Assembly: GCF_002218005.2 (NCBI RefSeq)
Contig: NZ_AP018678.1
Coordinates: 2,232,001-2,296,000 of the forward strand
Direction: 5' to 3'
Source of the DNA: Vibrio algivorus
GTDB taxonomy: Bacteria > Pseudomonadota > Gammaproteobacteria > Enterobacterales > Vibrionaceae
DNA: 64,000 bases
This document shows, in pieces, positions 8,133-16,715 of this stretch (position 1 is its first letter; each line of letters begins with the position of its first letter). The translations under genes were made by a program, and so were the position numbers. Below the pieces are notes generated by a model. That model worked only from the letters and a program-made list of their open reading frames with translations. It was not told the origin of the DNA and made no database searches.

Positions 8133-10075
8133 GATTGTAGCGCCGCTATTGATTCTGAGAAATTCACAGGTTGAATCCAGTTATATTGATGGTAAGGCAA
8201 ATAAGCACCCCAGATTTGTTCAAGTTCTGCGACCAACTGAATCGCTTCAGAAAGACTATATTTGGGTTTTGCTACCACAATCTTGCTTGTGAGCCATTGA
8301 GTTATCAAGGGTAGTTCAATATTTTGTTCTTTTTGTAATTCAGCCAATAGGTCTGGTATTAACTGCTGTAAATTTTGCTGACGTAATGGTTGCGGTACCC
8401 CCATCACCATCACACTACTTTTCCCTTTCGCTTTTAATTCAATTCCTAGGGTAAGTAATCGTTTCTGATAAGTTGTTAAAGTTTCAATATCTCCAGCCGA
8501 CATTGGTATATTTAAAGGGATCAATAAAGGCTGTGCTTTCAGCATATCCCCATTTATAAGGTTAAATTGGCCTTGAACACGTAGCGCCTCTGCTTTATTT
8601 AAATCAACCAAATGACAACCTTGTTCATTTTGCATCAACAAATAAACATCTTGAATCACCGTTAATGCTTTACCTAGGTTGGTGATACTAGTCTCTGAAC
8701 TCTCATGCGTGCTGTCATATAAACCTGAAGCGGGTGCAATAGCTGTATCAGCTTCTTGATGAGAGGCATCTAGCTCAAGCTCCTCATTCGACTTATCAAC
8801 AACACTCGCCAAGGGTTCAAATAAAGCACGATAAGCATCGGTTTGCTTTTTCTGTACCACGGAAGATGGACGCGAGCTTGGATAAGAGGTAGGAGAAGAC
8901 GATCGCGAATGTCCCGATGAGACACGAGATGAATCCCACGCTTGAGTGCTAGCACTAGAGTTAGATCTTGTATGCTGAGGTTGATGGACTGGCGCTGACT
9001 CTCGAATCGAGTAGTCATCACTTCCAACGGGCTCAGTTGCGTACGCCGATTTAGATATTGATGGTTTAACGATCTCAATACTTTGCGCCAGTGCATCACT
9101 TAACGCTTGATAAATAAAGTCGTGAACTAAACGGGCATGATGAAAACGTACTTCATGCTTGGCGGGGTGAACATTAACATCGACTTGATGTGGATCGACT
9201 TCAATAAACAACACATAAGTGGCAAATTGCTCGGGACGCAGTGCATTTTCATAACTTTGACGGATCGCATGATTAATTAACTTATCACGCATCATTCTCC
9301 CATTCACATAACAATATTGGAGATCACTTTGGCTACGTGCGCCATCCGGTGTGGTGATCCAACCTTTAAGCTTTAAATCATCATGTTTAAGTTCAATTGA
9401 AACCGCATGCTCCATAAAGTTATTACCGCACACCGCTGCCACTCGCTTTTCAATTTGTAATTCTGTCTTGGCTGAGCGATATTGGCGTATGACTTTTCCG
9501 TTATGGCGTAAAGTAATTGAAACAGAAAAACAGCTCAACGCAATACGTTTAAGCAGTTCATCAATATGAGAAAACTCGGTCTTTTCAGTACGTAGAAATT
9601 TACGCCGAGCAGGAGTATTAAAGAAGAGATCGACTACTTCAACAGTAGTTCCAATCGGGTGAGCAGCAGGCGTTAATTGTACCGCCATATCTCGACCTTC
9701 AGCATACGCTGCCCATGCTTCAGCTTGAGTTGCAGTACGAGAGGTCAAGGTTAAACGAGAAACCGAACTGATACTGGCCAGCGCTTCACCACGAAAACCA
9801 AGGCTAAGAATGGCTTCAAGATCATCAAGAGAATGAATTTTCGAGGTAGCATGACGACTTAGCGCCAAGCCTAACTCATCTTTTTCAATACCCGAGCCGT
9901 TATCACGTACTCGAATAAGTTTGCTGCCCCCTTTTTCAATATCAACATCAATACGCGTGGCACCTGAATCGATACTATTTTCAACCAGCTCTTTCACCAC
10001 CGATGCAGGGCGCTCAACTACTTCACCTGCCGCAATTTGGTTGGCTAATCGAGCGGGTAAAATTTTTATCGCCAT
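8129..10075 (-). CDS. mutL: DNA mismatch repair protein MutL
   Basis: MutL is the GHKL ATPase that links MutS mismatch recognition to MutH nicking. The 648 residues start with IKILPARLANQIAAGEVVERP, then the ATP-site helix with E29 and N33, RDNGSGI (about 56-62) and GFRGEALASI (about 93-102). A long Ser/Pro-rich linker (about 365-450) joins the ATPase half to the C-terminal dimerisation domain. I see no DQHA(X)2E(X)4E endonuclease motif, as expected for an organism using MutH. The gene lies 42 bp after amiB and overlaps miaA. Confidence 0.97.
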   Translation of the reverse strand: MAIKILPARLANQIAAGEVVERPASVVKELVENSIDSGATRIDVDIEKGGSKLIRVRDNGSGIEKDELGLALSRHATSKIHSLDDLEAILSLGFRGEALASISSVSRLTLTSRTATQAEAWAAYAEGRDMAVQLTPAAHPIGTTVEVVDLFFNTPARRKFLRTEKTEFSHIDELLKRIALSCFSVSITLRHNGKVIRQYRSAKTELQIEKRVAAVCGNNFMEHAVSIELKHDDLKLKGWITTPDGARSQSDLQYCYVNGRMMRDKLINHAIRQSYENALRPEQFATYVLFIEVDPHQVDVNVHPAKHEVRFHHARLVHDFIYQALSDALAQSIEIVKPSISKSAYATEPVGSDDYSIRESAPVHQPQHTRSNSSASTQAWDSSRVSSGHSRSSSPTSYPSSRPSSVVQKKQTDAYRALFEPLASVVDKSNEELELDASHQEADTAIAPASGLYDSTHESSETSITNLGKALTVIQDVYLLMQNEQGCHLVDLNKAEALRVQGQFNLINGDMLKAQPLLIPLNIPMSAGDIETLTTYQKRLLTLGIELKAKGKSSVMVMGVPQPLRQQNLQQLIPDLLAELQKEQNIELPLITQWLTSKIVVAKPKYSLSEAIQLVAELEQIWGAYLPYHQYNWIQPVNFSESIAALQS

Positions 10076-10117
10076 AACGCTACTACACCATTTAATCGAT
10101 TGAAATTAAGAGTGAAC

Positions 10118-11860
10118 TTAAGATTGAGGTATGGTCAACTTTTGCCCAACTGCTAGGCTATCGGATCTCAAATTATTAGCTTTACGAATATCAGAAATAC
10201 TGACGCCATATTGGTCAGCGATCTTACCTAAAAAGTCACCGCTTTTTACTTGATAGACCGTGGTTTTTACCGGAACACTTATTTGTAATTTCTGGCCAAC
10301 TTTTAACGTATTGGAACGCAAGTTATTCTGCTGCTTGATACTGCTAACCGATACTGAATATTGCTCGGCAATTTTGCCTAGGTAGTCACCACTTTTAACC
10401 ACATGAGTCACGACCGTATTACTGGTACTACCGGAAGTCGTTGAACCACTATGACTAGATGTGGCGCTCGGTGAGGCAACTTTCAACTCTTGGCCAATAA
10501 ATACCGTCGAACTTTTTAAGTTATTCCACTTCATCAAATTTGCAGTGGTGGTGCCATAATTATGAGCAATCACCGAAAGAGACTCGCCACTTTTCACTTT
10601 ATGCGTCGAACCTGACGATTGATTCACGACAATCATACCTTCTGGTGGATTGGCTCTAAAGTACTCAACTACCGCATTTGAAATTGCATCTGCCAATTTA
10701 TTTTGATGGTAGTTCTGAAATAATAGCTTCTCTTCTTGTGGGTTAGAAATAAAGCCCGTTTCGACTAATATTGATGGAATATCTGGAGACTTCAATACCG
10801 CAAGGCTGGCATAAACTGGCTTAGAGGTGTGCATACGAGTCACTTGTTTTAACTCTTGGATCACCTTCAGCGCGAGTTTATTCCCTTCTGTCTGCGAGTG
10901 ACTAAATTGCAAATCTAATACCGTTTGGCTAACGTTTTTATCATTGCTATTTTTCGATAACAGAACACCGCCACCACCTAGAAGTTCAGATTGCTCTTCT
11001 TTTTTGACCACCCAACGACCAATTTCGGTATTGGCACGACGAGTACTTAATACGAAAACTGAAGCACCGCGAGGCCCTGACGTCGTATAACTATCCGCGT
11101 GAATCGAAATCAATAATAAAGATTTATTTTTACGGGCAATTTCCGAACGTTTATTCAAGTTAACGTAGTAATCACCAGTACGAGTTAAGACCGCATGAAT
11201 ATTGGATGTTGAATTCAGCTTAGCCGCTACTTTTTTAGCAATAGTTAATGTGGCGTGCTTTTCATATTTACGCGTTGGTCCAATAGAACCAGGGTCTTCT
11301 CCCCCATGACCGGGATCAATCGCCACTACAATTTTAGAGGGTGGAATCGCGCGTGTTGTAACCGCTGGAGCGGATGCTTTTTGAGGAGCACTTTTCGCAG
11401 CAGTAGCATTTTTAGCAGCGATAGCATTTGATAATGTCGAGGTCGTTTCTTCATGTTTAAAATCAACCACTAACCTATGCCCATATTGACCATCTGCGGT
11501 TGGCGCTAGTGTGAATATTTCTGGTTTTTGTGCTGATTTCAATTCAAATACTAAGCGATAACTTGATGATTCAGCTGGTGTGCTATGACGAATTTTAGTC
11601 AATACCGGGCTATCTTTGATAACAATAGGTAACTTGGTTTTAAGTTGAGTTTGCTTTAAATCAAGCACCAAGCGATCTGGCCCACTTAAAGTGAAATAAC
11701 TAAATTTAGCCTCGCTTGCCATATCCATCACCACGCGCGTGTCATGAGGGGAAGGCCAGACTCGAATACTATTTAAAGAGTTGGCATTAGCACTAGAAAG
11801 AGCACCAAGCCATAACATCATGAGCAAACACAGCGCTCGAAAATAAGAATGTTTCAACAC
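10118..11860 (-). CDS. amiB: N-acetylmuramoyl-L-alanine amidase with three LysM repeats
   Basis: This periplasmic amidase cuts septal peptidoglycan so that daughter cells separate. The 580-residue protein has a signal peptide (cleavage likely after ANA at residue 26) and an AMIN domain (about 30-130). An Ala/Thr/Lys-rich linker leads to an Amidase_3 zinc domain starting VVAIDPGHGGEDPG (about 178) with SIHAD and the late VETGFISN block. Three LysM modules follow, each starting like KVKSGESL, VVKSGDYL or QVKSGDFL. Its usual activator EnvC is also in this window (43747-44907). It overlaps tsaE by 7 bp. E. coli AmiB lacks LysM repeats; Vibrio-type AmiB proteins carry them. Confidence 0.96.
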   Translation of the reverse strand: MLKHSYFRALCLLMMLWLGALSSANANSLNSIRVWPSPHDTRVVMDMASEAKFSYFTLSGPDRLVLDLKQTQLKTKLPIVIKDSPVLTKIRHSTPAESSSYRLVFELKSAQKPEIFTLAPTADGQYGHRLVVDFKHEETTSTLSNAIAAKNATAAKSAPQKASAPAVTTRAIPPSKIVVAIDPGHGGEDPGSIGPTRKYEKHATLTIAKKVAAKLNSTSNIHAVLTRTGDYYVNLNKRSEIARKNKSLLLISIHADSYTTSGPRGASVFVLSTRRANTEIGRWVVKKEEQSELLGGGGVLLSKNSNDKNVSQTVLDLQFSHSQTEGNKLALKVIQELKQVTRMHTSKPVYASLAVLKSPDIPSILVETGFISNPQEEKLLFQNYHQNKLADAISNAVVEYFRANPPEGMIVVNQSSGSTHKVKSGESLSVIAHNYGTTTANLMKWNNLKSSTVFIGQELKVASPSATSSHSGSTTSGSTSNTVVTHVVKSGDYLGKIAEQYSVSVSSIKQQNNLRSNTLKVGQKLQISVPVKTTVYQVKSGDFLGKIADQYGVSISDIRKANNLRSDSLAVGQKLTIPQS

Positions 11861-12330
11861 AGCTCCAACTTACTTACCAAAGATTGCCCATATTCATTAT
11901 TCGCCGAGATCACAACCTGACGTTGCACATCGACATAACGTAATTCTATATCCAAATCCGCTCGAGGAAGCAAACCTTGACCTTTTTCTGGCCATTCCAC
12001 CAAACAAATTGCATCAGGGGTAAAATAATCTCGGATCCCCATAAATTCGAGCTCTTCAGGATCCGCAAGACGGTACAAATCAAAGTGATAAACTTGCCAG
12101 TTATCTAACTGATACGGTTCAACCAAAGTATACGTTGGGCTCTTTACATTTCCTTCATGGCCTAAAGCACGAATGAAACCTCGGCTAAAGGTCGTTTTCC
12201 CCGCACCAAGATCTCCATGTAAGTAAATAGTAGTTTGTTGAGAGCATAACTTAGCAAGTTGTGTTCCAAGCGCGATGGTCGCTGATTCATCACTTAACAT
12301 AGCTTGCTTTATCATCTGCTTGGTCGTCAT
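11854..12330 (-). CDS. tsaE: tRNA threonylcarbamoyladenosine biosynthesis ATPase TsaE
   Basis: TsaE is the ATPase partner of TsaB and TsaD in making t6A37 on ANN-decoding tRNAs. The 158-residue protein carries the P-loop GDLGAGKTT (39-47), SPTYTLVEPY and the VEWPEKG block, all diagnostic. It is the first gene of the amiB-mutL-miaA series and diverges from queG. In E. coli nnr (yjeF) lies between queG and tsaE; here nothing of that size fits in the gap, so nnr is absent from this place. Confidence 0.95.
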   Translation of the reverse strand: MTTKQMIKQAMLSDESATIALGTQLAKLCSQQTTIYLHGDLGAGKTTFSRGFIRALGHEGNVKSPTYTLVEPYQLDNWQVYHFDLYRLADPEELEFMGIRDYFTPDAICLVEWPEKGQGLLPRADLDIELRYVDVQRQVVISANNEYGQSLVSKLELC

Positions 12331-12599
12331 AAAGTTTCGTCATCCGTAAAATAAATGGCCTATCGGCAGTTTATCATTTCATAGAAAAAAATAGTAAACA
12401 GACTGAGTCAAAAGCCGCAAGACTCAGTTGTCTATTATTCTATATATTGACGATAAATTCTAAACAAAGTGTCAAAAAGAAATAGAAACTTAGTCAAAAT
12501 TACGTTATTAGCTGAATAGAGATCATAGTTACTACTGAATAGCACTCCTAACTCATGCTAGAATTCTACTATAAATCTTACCGAAATAGCCCGTCTAAC
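12331..12599. other. Divergent tsaE-queG promoter region
   Basis: About 270 bp of AT-rich DNA holds the promoters for both directions. An inverted repeat, ACTGAGTC (12402-12409) and GACTCAGT (12421-12428), forms a stem with an 11-base loop. No T-run follows, so an operator or a leader hairpin is more likely than a terminator. I found no other clear site. Confidence 0.4.
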
Positions 12600-13730
12600 A
12601 TGAACTATCAAGAACTTGCTAATAAAATCAAACTATGGGGTAAAGAGCTCGGCTTTCAGCAAGTTGGGATCACCGATGTTGACCTCTCGGAACATGAAGC
12701 CCAATTACAGCGCTGGCTTGATGCCGGTTTCCATGGTTCTATGGATTGGATGGCGCGACACGGCATGATGCGAGCACGCCCCCAAGAACTCCACCCTGGT
12801 ACAATCCGTGTGATCAGTGTTCGTATGGACTACCTGCCTCCAAAGGCACAGTTTGCTTCAAACCTATCCGATCCCACTCAAGCTTATATTAGTCGTTATT
12901 CACTAGGGCGTGACTACCATAAACTCATCCGTAATCAATTAAAAAAACTCGGGCAACGGATTGAAGAAGAAGTAGGTAAATTAGGTTATCGACCTTTTGT
13001 TGATTCCGCGCCTATTTTAGAGCGCCCCTTAGCACAAAAAGCAGGATTAGGTTGGGCAGGAAAGCATTCCCTCATTCTTGATAAGCAGGCAGGATCTTGG
13101 TTTTTTCTCGGCGAACTATTGGTTGATATTCCCCTTCCTATTGATGAACCGCAAACCGATCAATGTGGCCAATGTAGAGCTTGCATGACATCTTGCCCAA
13201 CAGGAGCGATTGTCGAAGAAGGAGTTGTTGATGCTCGTCTATGCATTTCCTACCTCACCATTGAGCTTAATGGCGTTATCCCCGAAGAACTACGTTCAAA
13301 AATAGGCAATCGAATTTATGGTTGCGATGATTGCCAGTTGGTATGTCCATGGAACCGAGCGGCAGAAGTCACTAATGAAGCAAGTTTCCATCGACGTGAC
13401 ATATTCAATGATGCTGACCTCATCCATTTATTTCAGTGGAACGAACTTCAATTTTTAAAAAATATGGAAGGCTCTGCTATTCGTCGTATTGGTCATATTC
13501 AGTGGTTACGTAATATTTCAGTTGCCTTAGGTAATGCACCCTATGAATCAGCGATCTTAGAGGTATTAACTGCCCGCCTGGGATTAGATGATAATTTAGA
13601 TATTCATATTCAGTGGGCGATAGAGCAGCAAAATAAAAAGAAGAATGCTATTGAAACTAATACAGCACGAAATACTAAATTAGAAAGGCTAGTTAGAATT
13701 ATAGGAAAAGGCTTACCAAGAGACGCTTAG
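12600..13730 (+). CDS. queG: Epoxyqueuosine reductase
   Basis: QueG reduces epoxyqueuosine to queuosine at the wobble base of GUN-decoding tRNAs, using cobalamin and two [4Fe-4S] clusters. With the start at 12600 (MNYQELANKIKLWGKELGFQQ) it has 376 residues and matches E. coli QueG throughout. The motifs include GRDYHKLIRNQLKKL, DSAPILERPLAQKAGLGW, the cluster motif CGQCRACMTSCPTGAI and the second cluster CDDCQLVCPWN. An in-frame ATG at 12555 would add 15 unconserved residues; neither start has a strong Shine-Dalgarno. It converges on the nearby tRNA array across a regulatory-looking gap. Confidence 0.95.
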   Translation: MNYQELANKIKLWGKELGFQQVGITDVDLSEHEAQLQRWLDAGFHGSMDWMARHGMMRARPQELHPGTIRVISVRMDYLPPKAQFASNLSDPTQAYISRYSLGRDYHKLIRNQLKKLGQRIEEEVGKLGYRPFVDSAPILERPLAQKAGLGWAGKHSLILDKQAGSWFFLGELLVDIPLPIDEPQTDQCGQCRACMTSCPTGAIVEEGVVDARLCISYLTIELNGVIPEELRSKIGNRIYGCDDCQLVCPWNRAAEVTNEASFHRRDIFNDADLIHLFQWNELQFLKNMEGSAIRRIGHIQWLRNISVALGNAPYESAILEVLTARLGLDDNLDIHIQWAIEQQNKKKNAIETNTARNTKLERLVRIIGKGLPRDA

Positions 13731-13758
13731 TGATACTTATCCCAAAAAATATTAGAAA

Positions 13759-13767
13759 TGTGGAAAA
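13759..13767 (-). promoter_or_regulatory. Weak DnaA box
   Basis: The minus strand reads TTTTCCACA, one mismatch from TTATNCACA. It is the first of five DnaA-box-like sites in the queG-tRNA gap. Confidence 0.35.
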
Positions 13768-13806
13768 AGTGACAAAAGTGGGAGCGTGACAGGGCGTAAC
13801 AAAAAG

Positions 13807-13815
13807 TTAAGCACA
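13807..13815 (+). promoter_or_regulatory. Weak DnaA box
   Basis: TTAAGCACA differs from TTATNCACA at one position. It lies 199 bp left of the perfect pair and may be chance on its own. Confidence 0.3.
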
Positions 13816-13868
13816 TTCAAAAGAAATGATAAAGATCAAGTAAAAATCAAATAAAGATCCTTACGTGG

Positions 13869-13888
13869 TACTGTTCTTCCATACAGTA
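13869..13888. promoter_or_regulatory. Perfect LexA (SOS) box without an obvious target gene
   Basis: TACTGTTCTTCCATACAGTA fits the gammaproteobacterial LexA operator (CTG-N10-CAG, full form TACTGT-N8-ACAGTA) with both half-sites intact. LexA represses SOS genes by binding such sites. The box lies 138 bp past the queG stop. To its right there is only the DnaA-box region and then the tRNA array, which is transcribed toward it. No normal-sized gene starts near it on either strand. Confidence 0.75.
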
Positions 13889-14013
13889 AAACCACAAAGA
13901 CAAACAAAAACAACAAGTTACAGATTTGTCATTTAATTTGTGATTTTAATCAACTTTAGATGATCCATTTAAAATGGATTTTATTACAACTAAAAAACAA
14001 CTTACACACCAAG

Positions 14014-14022
14014 TTATCCACA
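14014..14022 (+). promoter_or_regulatory. Perfect DnaA box
   Basis: TTATCCACA is the strongest DnaA-binding 9-mer (R1/R4 type). It is one arm of an inverted pair 9 bp apart. Confidence 0.75.
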
Positions 14023-14031
14023 AAAAAAACA

Positions 14032-14040
14032 TGTGGATAA
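14032..14040 (-). promoter_or_regulatory. Perfect DnaA box, inverted
   Basis: The minus strand reads TTATCCACA, facing the box at 14014-14022 across an A-rich 9-bp spacer. Two perfect 9-mers this close are very unlikely by chance. Confidence 0.75.
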
Positions 14041-14043
14041 GTT

Positions 14044-14052
14044 TGTAGATAA
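14044..14052 (-). promoter_or_regulatory. Near-perfect DnaA box
   Basis: The minus strand reads TTATCTACA, one mismatch from consensus, 3 bp from the previous box and in the same orientation. With its neighbours it forms a three-box cluster of 39 bp. Confidence 0.55.
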
Positions 14053-14226
14053 TTATAGATTTTAGTTAGATCGAGCCTGTAAGAACACCAGAAAAGCTTC
14101 GATGTTAAGCCGCCGAACTGAGTTGGGAAATATAAACTGTAGCAATCAAAGAGCAGAAATCCAGTAAAACTAGATTTATTGTTGAATCGTGACGCCAATA
14201 ATATCCATCACTGAATTACAAAGAAT

Positions 14227-14256
14227 AAAAAACGATCTCCAAAGAGATCGTTTTTT
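14227..14256 (-). terminator. Terminator of the tRNA array
   Basis: A 13-bp stem (AAAAAACGATCTC / GAGATCGTTTTTT) with a CAAA loop lies 100 bp past the last tRNA. On the minus strand the T-run ends the hairpin, so it should terminate the tRNA transcript. Being symmetric, it also works on the plus strand. Confidence 0.85.
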
Positions 14257-14355
14257 ATATATTTGAAGGAAGTTAGAATTTTAATTCCTAACCTCTAGGG
14301 TTCCAATTATCGACACCTAGAAACTAGGGGTCATAAACTAGAAACCTTCTTTATT

Positions 14356-14431
14356 TGGAGCGACACACGAGGTTCGAACTCGTGACCTCAACCTTGGCAA
14401 GGTTGCGCTCTACCAGCTGAGCTAGTGTCGC
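14356..14431 (-). tRNA. tRNA-Gly(GCC)
   Basis: This is a 76-base cloverleaf with encoded CCA, acceptor GCGACAC / GTGTCGC, anticodon loop TTGCCAA (GCC) and TTCGAAC T-loop. It is the last gene of the array in transcription order. Confidence 0.97.
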
Positions 14432-14520
14432 ATTGAGGAAGCTAGGATTCGAGTTCCTAGTCCCTAGGTTTTTAGTTTTCCCTAGTAACTAGGGACCATA
14501 AACCAGAAACCTTTTTAATT

Positions 14521-14597
<77 letters not shown>

Positions 14598-14696
14598 TCC
14601 GTGTTTTAGGTTGCTAGGATTTTAGTTCCTAGTCCCTAGGGTTCCAATTTTCGACACCTAGAAACTAGGGACTATTAACTAGAAACCTTTATAATT

Positions 14697-14772
14697 TGGA
14701 GCGACACACGAGGTTCGAACTCGTGACCTCAACCTTGGCAAGGTTGCGCTCTACCAGCTGAGCTAGTGTCGC
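14697..14772 (-). tRNA. tRNA-Gly(GCC)
   Basis: Second Gly copy, with the same 76-base sequence, GCC anticodon and encoded CCA as the copy at 14356. Confidence 0.97.
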
Positions 14773-14861
14773 ATTGAGGAAGCTAGGATTCGAGTTCCTA
14801 GTCCCTAGGTTTTTAGTTTTCCCTAGTAACTAGGGACCATAAACCAGAAACCTTTTTAATT

Positions 14862-14938
<77 letters not shown>

Positions 14939-15037
14939 TCCGTGTTTTAGGTTGCTAGGATTTTAGTTCCTAGTCCCTAGGGTTCCAATTTTCGACACCT
15001 AGAAACTAGGGACTATTAACTAGAAACCTTTATAATT

Positions 15038-15113
15038 TGGAGCGACACACGAGGTTCGAACTCGTGACCTCAACCTTGGCAAGGTTGCGCTCTACCAGCT
15101 GAGCTAGTGTCGC
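15038..15113 (-). tRNA. tRNA-Gly(GCC)
   Basis: Third Gly copy, identical by eye to the others and in the same tandem register. Confidence 0.97.
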
Positions 15114-15202
15114 ATTGAGGAAGCTAGGATTCGAGTTCCTAGTCCCTAGGTTTTTAGTTTTCCCTAGTAACTAGGGACCATAAACCAGAAACCTTTTTAA
15201 TT

Positions 15203-15279
<77 letters not shown>

Positions 15280-15378
15280 TCCGTGTTTTAGGTTGCTAGG
15301 ATTTTAGTTCCTAGTCCCTAGGGTTCCAATTTTCGACACCTAGAAACTAGGGACTATTAACTAGAAACCTTTATAATT

Positions 15379-15454
15379 TGGAGCGACACACGAGGTTCGA
15401 ACTCGTGACCTCAACCTTGGCAAGGTTGCGCTCTACCAGCTGAGCTAGTGTCGC
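15379..15454 (-). tRNA. tRNA-Gly(GCC)
   Basis: Fourth Gly copy, identical by eye to the others. Confidence 0.97.
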
Positions 15455-15543
15455 ATTGAGGAAGCTAGGATTCGAGTTCCTAGTCCCTAGGTTTTTAGTT
15501 TTCCCTAGTAACTAGGGACCATAAACCAGAAACCTTTTTAATT

Positions 15544-15620
<77 letters not shown>

Positions 15621-15719
15621 TCCGTGTTTTAGGTTGCTAGGATTTTACTTCCTAGTCCCTAGGATTCCAATTTTCGACACCTAGAAACTAGGGACTTTAA
15701 ACTAGAAACCTTTAAAATT

Positions 15720-15795
15720 TGGAGCGACACACGAGGTTCGAACTCGTGACCTCAACCTTGGCAAGGTTGCGCTCTACCAGCTGAGCTAGTGTCGC
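15720..15795 (-). tRNA. tRNA-Gly(GCC), first of the array
   Basis: Fifth Gly copy and the promoter-proximal one. The tRNA sequence is the same as in the other copies, and its right flank is the unique leader and promoter. Confidence 0.97.
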
Positions 15796-15872
15796 TTTGC
15801 GTTTCTCGTGGTCATAAACTTCACACTTCGAGAATCGTCAGCCTGAACGTCTTTCGTTGTTCAGGGCTGCGA

Positions 15873-15900
15873 ATTATAAGAGCATTTTTTTTTGATGCAA
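15873..15900 (-). promoter_or_regulatory. Promoter of the tRNA array
   Basis: Read on the minus strand, TTGCAT, a 16-bp A-rich spacer and TATAAT form a near-consensus sigma-70 promoter. A GC-rich discriminator-like stretch (TCGCAGCCC) follows, as in stringently controlled stable-RNA promoters. The leader then contains the inverted repeat CCTGAAC / GTTCAGG before the first tRNA at 15795. Confidence 0.75.
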
Positions 15901-15956
15901 GTACTACTTTCAAAAAAGTGCAAATATCCATTCAATCGTCGAAAAATAAATCAACC

Positions 15957-15973
15957 TGCGGTTTATAACCGCA
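15957..15973. other. Stem-loop between orn and the tRNA promoter
   Basis: TGCGGTT-TAT-AACCGCA forms a 7-bp hairpin 28 bp past the orn stop. The T-run lies on the plus-strand side only, so it is a poor classical terminator for minus-strand orn, though it may still act as a 3' stabilising stem. Confidence 0.4.
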
Positions 15974-16000
15974 CTTTTTATAGCAACCAACTGAGAATTA

Positions 16001-16555
16001 TTAGATTTTAAATACGCTTGAACGATAATACTGCAATTCTGCAATCGACTCACGAATGTCATCAAGTGCTAAATGACTACCTGATTTAGAAAAACCATCA
16101 AGTACTTCTGGCTGCCAGCGACGAGTTAATTCTTTAATTGTGCTGACATCAACGTAGCGATAATGGAAATACTCTTCAAGTAATGGCATATGCTTATATA
16201 AAAAACGACGGTCTTGACCAATACTATTGCCACAAATTGGCGACTTACCCTTTGGTACCCATTGCTCTAAAAATGCAATAGTTTGAGCAACCGCATCATC
16301 TTCTGAAACCGTACTCTCTTGAACACGTTTAACTAAACCACTATTAGTATGTGTATTGGTGCACCAGTCATCCATCTTAGCCAATTCAGATCCTGACTGA
16401 TGAATAGCAAGCACAGGTCCTTCAGCTAAAATATTCAATTCACTGTCAGTCACAATGGAAGCGATTTCAATGATTTTATGTGTTTCAGGATCAAGTCCTG
16501 TCATTTCTAAGTCGACCCAAATTAAGTTTTGGTCACTGAAAGACGCATTTGACAT
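16001..16555 (-). CDS. orn: Oligoribonuclease
   Basis: Orn is a 3'-5' exoribonuclease that degrades RNA dinucleotides, including pGpG from c-di-GMP turnover, and is usually essential. The 184-residue protein has the DEDDh fold motifs: WVDLEMTGLD (ExoI), the central CGNSIGQDRRFL (ExoII) and HLALDDIRESI (ExoIII). It diverges from rsgA, as in E. coli. A TATACCC-type repeat lies between the two. The window also encodes a diguanylate cyclase, so c-di-GMP synthesis and terminal breakdown are both represented. Confidence 0.97.
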   Translation of the reverse strand: MSNASFSDQNLIWVDLEMTGLDPETHKIIEIASIVTDSELNILAEGPVLAIHQSGSELAKMDDWCTNTHTNSGLVKRVQESTVSEDDAVAQTIAFLEQWVPKGKSPICGNSIGQDRRFLYKHMPLLEEYFHYRYVDVSTIKELTRRWQPEVLDGFSKSGSHLALDDIRESIAELQYYRSSVFKI

Positions 16556-16602
16556 AGATCTTTGCCTTTTTTATCTAGAAAAGAGGTATCATACTCTGCT
16601 TA

Positions 16603-16667
16603 TATACCCAAGCAACTCCAAGATACAGAATTCAGAGCTATCATCCAAAGGGCAAGTTACTTGGGTA
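16603..16667. repeat. Short palindromic repeat (TATACCCAAG ... CTTGGGTA)
   Basis: TATACCCAAGCAACTCCAAG on the left and CAAGTTACTTGGGTA on the right form inverted ends. The inner block CAGAATTCAGAGCTATCATC recurs, in reverse complement, inside the larger element at 45034-45301. This is therefore a short member of that family, lying in the orn-rsgA promoter region. Confidence 0.65.
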
Positions 16668-16715
16668 AATAGAAAAAACATACGTAGAGTATCCAATAGG
16701 GAATAAGTATAACCT

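Larger units (their letters stand above)
13731..14226. other. Candidate datA-like DnaA-titration locus between queG and the tRNA array
   Basis: This AT-rich gap of about 500 bp has no credible gene. It holds two perfect and three one-mismatch DnaA boxes, a perfect LexA box and a palindrome ATCCATTTAAAATGGAT near 13962-13978. In E. coli the DnaA-titrating and DnaA-ATP-hydrolysing locus datA lies in the same genomic interval, between queG (yjeS) and the glyVXY tRNA genes. Position and box content together suggest equivalence. By eye I found no good match to the IHF site that E. coli datA needs. Function is inferred, not shown. Confidence 0.55.

Noticed and set aside
13960..14040. 26-codon plus-strand frame (MIHLKWILLQLK...) downstream of the LexA box, a possible SOS-induced toxin peptide
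   Set aside because: It has no Shine-Dalgarno, and its second half is encoded by the DnaA-box sequence. It is worth a look only if a damage-induced transcript is found.
13956..14198. 80-codon open frame on the minus strand in the queG-tRNA gap
   Set aside because: It has no ribosome-binding site or family motif, and it covers the DnaA boxes. AT-rich DNA gives such frames by chance.
15957..15973. Terminator for orn
   Set aside because: The stem is good, but the T-run is on the wrong side for a minus-strand transcript. It is listed only as a stem-loop.
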